Origin: Flavobacterium sp.
GTDB taxonomy: Bacteria > Bacteroidota > Bacteroidia > Flavobacteriales > Flavobacteriaceae
Reading direction: 5' to 3'
Length of the DNA: 10,000 nucleotides
NCBI RefSeq assembly: GCF_020217025.1
Contig: NZ_JAIWOF010000106.1
Location: 1 to 10,000 of the forward strand
Below, piece after piece: positions 5,462 to 10,000 of the stretch. A program made the translations under genes and the position numbers. Positions within the stretch are counted from its first letter, which is position 1; each line of letters begins with the position of its first letter. The notes under the pieces are model-generated. The model ran no database searches. It saw only the letters and a program-made list of their open reading frames with translations, and had not been told where the DNA came from.

Positions 5462-8281
5462 TTAAAACCATTTTCTGGTAAATAGTGAAATTAATGTTTT
5501 AGGACTTAGAGTGACAACAAAACGAATTTGTTGTCCATAGTTAACATCATCCAAAGCAAATCCGTTAGAGGAATAAACGGGTAAGAATAGTTCAAAATAA
5601 TCGGGAACCAAGTTTAAATGTAAGCCTGAATCGTAGACAAATTTTGCATTATCGTATTTGTTTTTTAACATTCCGGCATCGCCATATACTTGAATCCAAT
5701 TCCAAATATTGAAAGTTCCGTTTATGGTAGTCATCCATTGGTTGGCAAATCTTGTATCTAATTTAGATTTGAATCCACCTTCTGCATAAACGTACTGTTG
5801 GCTATAAATTCCAGTTGTTTCGCTTCGTCCTAATAAATTATAATCGAACATATAATCGTTTGGTCTGTCTAACCCAAAACTAAAAAAATCGGTATTTACG
5901 CTCCTGTACATAAAAGCTCCAGCGAAAAAACGAAAACTAATTTGTCTATTGTTTTCGAATAATTTTCGGTAATGGATTTCTGTGGATATTTTACCAAATG
6001 AATTGGCAATTTGTAAATCATTTAATAAAGAAAAATGCTTTGTACCTTCCGATTGATAATTTCCGTACTTCGCATTGAAAATATTATAGTTTTCTGTATT
6101 AGTATCGGTTACAAATGGCGATTTATCTCTGTTAACGTAAATTTGTCGTAGTTGTATGAATTCATTTTTATTTACCCTAAGATTTTCATCTCTAAATTTA
6201 AATTGAACAACAGGTACAAAATTAGTATAAAAAGCATCTTTTGTGTAATGGAAACGGCTACCTGATATCATGTATCGGATGTTATATAACTTGCCTTTTT
6301 CGCGAATATTATCATCAACAAAGGCAGAAAATTTACCTACGATTGATCCCGTATTGCTAGAATACATTGGAGTCATATTGAAAGTAAATGGTTTGTTTAA
6401 CATGGATTTGTTGTTAATTCGCATTCCCAAAGCAATACCATCATAAATATTAAATTCTACTTCTGGAACATAAAAGATTTGATTGTAATAAGGTTCTTCC
6501 AAATCTTTGAAAAATATGAATTTTATAGGACGATTATTAAAGAAGAAACCTTTTAAAGATTTCCAGTTATTTCTTAGGTTGTATTCTGGAACTTCGTTGT
6601 TATAATTTAATGTGATTTTATCAGCGTCTAATCTTGGAATTACAATCGTAGAATCAGTTTTAATTTCTGTCAACCACATTTTATTAATTATTTCATTATT
6701 TTTTAATTGATATAATGAAATGGGAACATTAGTATTCGTTTTATTGATGATATTCACCGAAATAGAATCTTTGGTTTTGGTGACTTTACCAAATTTATAA
6801 TCGATTAAATCGCGTGTTTCAATTACCGTTCTAAAGAACCAATTGATGTCTTTTGGACTGTTTTTTACAAGAACGGTTTCAAACTGACGAGAATTTGTTC
6901 CAAAAAACTGATTTTCTTGAATGTATTCTTGAATGCTTTTATGAACAATTTCGTTTCCTAAATAGCTATCTAAATATTTTAAACTTAAGCCAGCTCTGTA
7001 TTTATTAGCTATTTGTTCGTTGAATTTTATCAAGCGATTTTTTGGCTCATTAAGAGGTTGGTCTAAATTTTTACGAGCCATTAACATATACAAATAGCTG
7101 TATTGTTGATTGAAATCAAGATTGATAAAATGATACGGTTTTAAAATTTTTAGATGAGCAACATTTCCTGTCATTTTTAGTTCTGGGAAATACTCATCAG
7201 CATATTGCATCATTATGTAAACTTGAATTCCATCAGTAATCCAATAATCACGTCTTTGATTTAGATTTAGATTTTCTTTTAAATAATTGTTTAAATAAGT
7301 TTTTAAAAATTTCAATTCAAACATTAATTCATTAGAAAATGGACTCAAAAAGCTAGGCAATTGGTTTAAACCATAAAACGGCTGACGCGTGTAGTCTTCC
7401 TGAGTAATTAGGATTTTTGAAGTTAGTGGCAATCCTAGTTTTGAAGCTGTAAATCGACTTACTCTATCAAAAATTATCGCTTTGTCAATTTCTTTTACTC
7501 TAGAATCTTCAATTCCACAACTTACTTCAATAATTTCATTTTTGTAACTTTGATAGGTACTTTTAGGTTCTATTGTAATGACAACTTCATTTTTGTTTTT
7601 AGAATTTAGGAGGACTTTTTTAGTATCAATAAGTTCAATAAAATTGATTTCTTGTAGGTTACTAGATAAAGCATAGTCTTTTGGAAGTTCAAATTCAATT
7701 TCAAAATCAGAAAAAGCATTTGGAATATCATCTAAATTTTCATTGCTGTATTGTATAAATTGTTTATGTTCAAATCGAGCTGGATTTAAATACCAGTTTT
7801 TTAATACGATTCGTCCATCATTATAGTACCCGTATTTGGTAAATTTTGAGTCTGGAATTTTAACAGTGTAAACCAATGTAAAGGTTTGTTTTGAACAAGG
7901 TAAAATGGGTTGATTGAGTTTTAATTTTACTAAATCAACTTTGGTATTAGGTCGATTCCAATTAACGGTTTGAAAACCGTTATCTACTATAGTTTTAATT
8001 TCTGTGAAACCTCTTTCTTTTTCAGTTGCTAAATGAAATGCTCTCACATATTCATCGGAATATTTTTTTGCTAATGCAGAAGATTTTGAGGAGAAGGCAT
8101 TATTCCAATCGTTAAGAATAATATGGTCTAAAGTATCGTTACTAGTATTGTTAAAAGTTAAAATCTGTTTAATCAATAGCGTTTTATCTTCTGTATTAAC
8201 TCTTACAGTCATTCTAGAAGAATGTTGAGAGATAACAAGAATTGGAAATAAGAAAATGATTATTTTAATTATAAATTTCAA
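5462..8281 (-). CDS. M1-peptidase-like outer-membrane protein lacking the zinc site
   Basis: This 939-residue protein begins with a signal peptide (basic start, hydrophobic 4-17, probable cut after Ser18, ahead of Gln19). Residues about 20-260 are beta-rich, like the N-terminal domain of M1 aminopeptidases. Residues about 265-490 resemble the M1 catalytic domain: YGLNQLP (303-309) stands near where the substrate motif GxMEN is expected, and RDYWITDGIQVY (344-355) stands where WLNEG is expected. Counting back from Asp350 with HExxH-x18-E spacing, the zinc motif would fall at 327-331, but the residues are KTYLN, so all three zinc ligands and the general base are absent. From about 600 to the end the sequence is rich in alternating aromatic/polar strands, with RKLFENNRQISFRFFAGAF (772-790), and it ends in Trp-Phe, as outer-membrane beta-barrels do. 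I infer an outer-membrane protein with a non-catalytic periplasmic or surface M1-like domain. The substrate or partner is unknown. NCBI-style names such as gluzincin-family metallopeptidase would overstate its activity. Confidence 0.7.
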   Translation of the reverse strand: MKFIIKIIIFLFPILVISQHSSRMTVRVNTEDKTLLIKQILTFNNTSNDTLDHIILNDWNNAFSSKSSALAKKYSDEYVRAFHLATEKERGFTEIKTIVDNGFQTVNWNRPNTKVDLVKLKLNQPILPCSKQTFTLVYTVKIPDSKFTKYGYYNDGRIVLKNWYLNPARFEHKQFIQYSNENLDDIPNAFSDFEIEFELPKDYALSSNLQEINFIELIDTKKVLLNSKNKNEVVITIEPKSTYQSYKNEIIEVSCGIEDSRVKEIDKAIIFDRVSRFTASKLGLPLTSKILITQEDYTRQPFYGLNQLPSFLSPFSNELMFELKFLKTYLNNYLKENLNLNQRRDYWITDGIQVYIMMQYADEYFPELKMTGNVAHLKILKPYHFINLDFNQQYSYLYMLMARKNLDQPLNEPKNRLIKFNEQIANKYRAGLSLKYLDSYLGNEIVHKSIQEYIQENQFFGTNSRQFETVLVKNSPKDINWFFRTVIETRDLIDYKFGKVTKTKDSISVNIINKTNTNVPISLYQLKNNEIINKMWLTEIKTDSTIVIPRLDADKITLNYNNEVPEYNLRNNWKSLKGFFFNNRPIKFIFFKDLEEPYYNQIFYVPEVEFNIYDGIALGMRINNKSMLNKPFTFNMTPMYSSNTGSIVGKFSAFVDDNIREKGKLYNIRYMISGSRFHYTKDAFYTNFVPVVQFKFRDENLRVNKNEFIQLRQIYVNRDKSPFVTDTNTENYNIFNAKYGNYQSEGTKHFSLLNDLQIANSFGKISTEIHYRKLFENNRQISFRFFAGAFMYRSVNTDFFSFGLDRPNDYMFDYNLLGRSETTGIYSQQYVYAEGGFKSKLDTRFANQWMTTINGTFNIWNWIQVYGDAGMLKNKYDNAKFVYDSGLHLNLVPDYFELFLPVYSSNGFALDDVNYGQQIRFVVTLSPKTLISLFTRKWF

Positions 8282-8310
8282 AATCGATTAATTAGTTTTT
8301 AATTAGATGA

Positions 8311-8343
8311 CAAATAGATCAAAAAGTTGCTTAACGACTGCAA
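8311..8343 (-). promoter_or_regulatory. Weak candidate promoter of the M1-like gene
   Basis: On the minus strand TTG at 8343-8341, a 22-nt spacer and TCTATTTG at 8318-8311 match the flavobacterial -33/-7 pattern with one mismatch. It lies within the 175-bp divergent spacer at a suitable distance (about 30 nt) from the ATG at 8281. Such near-matches are common in AT-rich DNA. Confidence 0.35.
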
Positions 8344-8412
8344 AATATAAAAATACTCGTACAATAGCCTTAAAAAACGCTTAAAATTAATAAGTATTGT
8401 TAAAAAATGATA

Positions 8413-8441
8413 GTGCTTTCATTTTTATATTCGTATTTTTG
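8413..8441 (+). promoter_or_regulatory. Candidate promoter of the secreted nuclease gene
   Basis: TATTTTTG at 8434-8441 is a full match to the TANNTTTG -7 element. The -33 position at 18-nt spacing reads GTG (8413-8415) rather than TTG. The inferred start near 8447 would leave only about 10 nt before the ATG at 8457. The -7 match and position are good; the -33 half is weak. Confidence 0.45.
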
Positions 8442-8456
8442 ATAAAAATAGTTTTT

Positions 8457-10000
8457 ATGCCCCTAAAATTACTTACCCTATTATTCCTTATGTTAGGAAT
8501 GTTTAACTACTCTCAAGTTGTTATTAACGAGGTAGATGCAGATAATCCAGGAAGTGATGTTAAAGAATTTATTGAATTAAAATCTGCTACACCAAATTTT
8601 CCTTTGGATGGTTATGTACTTGTTTTTTTTAATGAATCAAATTCCTCAAGCTATTACACCTATGATTTAGATGGTTTTGTAACAGACATAAATGGAATTA
8701 TTCATTTTGGAAATGTTATGGTAGAGCCTTCTCCAGCAGGTAATATTCCGAATAGTAAAATTCAAAACGGACCAGATGTAGTAGCACTATATCTTGGAAA
8801 CGGTTCTGATTTTCCATATACAACTACTACAGGAACTTTGGCAACTCTAACAAATTTAATTGATGCGGTTGCTTATTCCAATAGCAATACTGTAGTGGCA
8901 ACAAATTTAATGTCGATTTTAAATTTATCAGTAAGTTCTGCTGATATTGAAACATCAACTTCGGTTTCAAAATCAATTCAAAGAAAAAATGATGGAACTT
9001 ATGAAGTAAAACCACCAACTCCCGGTGTTAACAATGATGGAAGTGGAATAGTATTAAATTATGTAACGGTTTCAACTTCTCAAGTGAGTTATAATGAAGG
9101 TGATGTTTTTAATATTATTTTTACGACAAGCCAACCTGTTACAACTGCTAATCTAGATATAAACTTCACACTTAACAATGGAAATTTTAATAGTAGTGAT
9201 TATTCGGGAACTTTATCAGTTACAATTCCAATAGGTCAAAGTTCAACACAAACAAGTATCACTTTAACAGACGATAGTTTTGATGAGGGAGATGAAGAAA
9301 TGTTGATTAATGTTCAGCCTTTAGCTTTAGGATATGTTTCAAATAATAATAATATCATAGTAAGAATTTACGATAACGATTTTATAGTTCAATCTTATGG
9401 AACTCCTTTAACCCCAACTTATGGACTAGTAACACCAACTATTCCTGCTGGGTATTACGATTCTTTAGAAGGTCTATCTGGTAATGCATTAAAGCAAGCG
9501 CTACAAGATATAATTGCAAATCCAGCGGTTGTTCGAGCACATAGTTATGGTGATATTTGGGAAATACTCAAAAGTGCTGATATAAATCCTGAAAACAGTA
9601 ATCAAGTTTGGATGTATTATGTTGAGTCACCAAAACCAAAATTAGATCAGCAAGTTGGAAGTAGTGGTGTAGGAAAATGGGTAAGAGAACATGTTTTTGC
9701 GCAAGCAAGAGGAGGTTTTTCTGGAGGAACATCCTCTACTGCAGATGGAATCAATATTTGGTTACCAACAAATGCAAATGATATTTTATCTGCTCATTCA
9801 GATGCACATCACTTACACGCTGAAGATGGACAAGAAAATATTATTAAGAGTAATAAAGATTTTGGTTTAGGAGATTATAATGGACCATCGGGAACACAAG
9901 GAAAATGGAAAGGAGATGTAGCTAGATCATTGTTTTATATGGCTGTTAGATATAACGCATTAAGTTTAGTTAATGGTAATCCATCAGATATTTCAGGGAA
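8457..10000 (+). CDS. Secreted endonuclease I with lamin-tail and Calx-beta domains, 3' end outside the window
   Basis: An open frame runs from ATG 8457 to the window end (514 codons, no stop). Residues 1-20 are a signal peptide (MPLKLLTLLFLMLGMFNYSQ). Residues 21 to about 195 look like a lamin-tail domain, starting VVINEVDADNPGSDVKEFIEL. Residues about 201-308 fit a Calx-beta repeat, with DSFDEGDEEMLINV (273-286) and the closing YDND. Residues about 330-514 match endonuclease I (EndA/Vvn type, beta-beta-alpha-metal fold): WVREHVF (408-414) with likely catalytic His412 and metal-binding Glu411, SDAHHLHAEDGQENIIKSN (448-466) with likely metal ligand Asn461, and KGDVARSLFYMAVRY (485-499). Enzymes of this family cut DNA and RNA without sequence specificity outside the cytoplasm. 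A likely role is nucleic-acid scavenging for phosphate or nucleosides. A C-terminal type IX secretion signal is expected from the domain style but lies beyond the window. Start choice is supported by the signal peptide and by the promoter element just upstream. Confidence 0.87.
   Translation, partial: MPLKLLTLLFLMLGMFNYSQVVINEVDADNPGSDVKEFIELKSATPNFPLDGYVLVFFNESNSSSYYTYDLDGFVTDINGIIHFGNVMVEPSPAGNIPNSKIQNGPDVVALYLGNGSDFPYTTTTGTLATLTNLIDAVAYSNSNTVVATNLMSILNLSVSSADIETSTSVSKSIQRKNDGTYEVKPPTPGVNNDGSGIVLNYVTVSTSQVSYNEGDVFNIIFTTSQPVTTANLDINFTLNNGNFNSSDYSGTLSVTIPIGQSSTQTSITLTDDSFDEGDEEMLINVQPLALGYVSNNNNIIVRIYDNDFIVQSYGTPLTPTYGLVTPTIPAGYYDSLEGLSGNALKQALQDIIANPAVVRAHSYGDIWEILKSADINPENSNQVWMYYVESPKPKLDQQVGSSGVGKWVREHVFAQARGGFSGGTSSTADGINIWLPTNANDILSAHSDAHHLHAEDGQENIIKSNKDFGLGDYNGPSGTQGKWKGDVARSLFYMAVRYNALSLVNGNPSDISG

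Noticed and set aside
8282..8456. Riboswitch or small RNA in the divergent spacer
   Set aside because: The 175 bp are AT-rich with no strong stem or conserved motif that I can recognise; only promoter-like elements are supported.
8827..9018. Minus-strand 63-codon frame inside the nuclease gene
   Set aside because: It is antisense to the continuous lamin-tail coding frame and is low in complexity.

Overview
This window looks like a chromosomal segment of a member of the Flavobacteriaceae, most likely Flavobacterium or a close relative. The DNA is AT-rich and the genes lack clear Shine-Dalgarno sequences. At least one promoter matches the Bacteroidota consensus TTG-N19-TANNTTTG exactly. The proteins are of types typical of that group: a fused E1 alpha/beta oxo-acid dehydrogenase, an outer-membrane M1-peptidase-like protein, and a secreted lamin-tail/endonuclease I protein. 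This is inference from sequence; no database search was run.

Layout. Positions 1-2669 (minus strand) hold the start of a tryptophan operon, in transcription order trpE, trpG and trpD, with trpD cut by the window edge. Upstream of trpE, positions 2691-2870 form a leader region: a candidate promoter, an 18-codon leader ORF with three consecutive Trp codons (MISILNNTWWWSNLRQTS), competing RNA pairings and a strong intrinsic terminator just before trpE. I read this as ribosome-mediated transcription attenuation. Positions 2876-5278 (minus) encode an 800-residue fused E1 alpha/beta subunit of a 2-oxo-acid dehydrogenase, probably the branched-chain enzyme. It has its own consensus promoter and an upstream region with three copies of a 12-bp dyad. 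Positions 5462-8281 (minus) encode a 939-residue exported protein with an M1-peptidase-like front that has lost its zinc site and a beta-rich C-terminal part resembling an outer-membrane barrel. A 175-bp divergent spacer separates it from a plus-strand gene (8457 to the window end, 3' end missing) for a secreted nuclease: signal peptide, lamin-tail domain, Calx-beta domain, endonuclease I domain.

How the parts work together. TrpE and TrpG form anthranilate synthase (chorismate plus glutamine to anthranilate), and TrpD attaches the phosphoribosyl group. The leader would let scarcity of charged tRNA-Trp switch on the whole operon, and the TrpE protein also carries the residues for feedback inhibition by tryptophan. 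The E1 gene lies immediately upstream on the same strand, so any transcript reading out of it must also pass the trp attenuator. The M1-like protein and the nuclease are both envelope or secreted proteins but are transcribed divergently, and no functional link between them is evident. I saw no insertion sequence, CRISPR array, tRNA or rRNA. The most interesting points are the trp leader, the swapped metal-ligand residues in the E1 alpha half, and the M1 fold with a dead active site.
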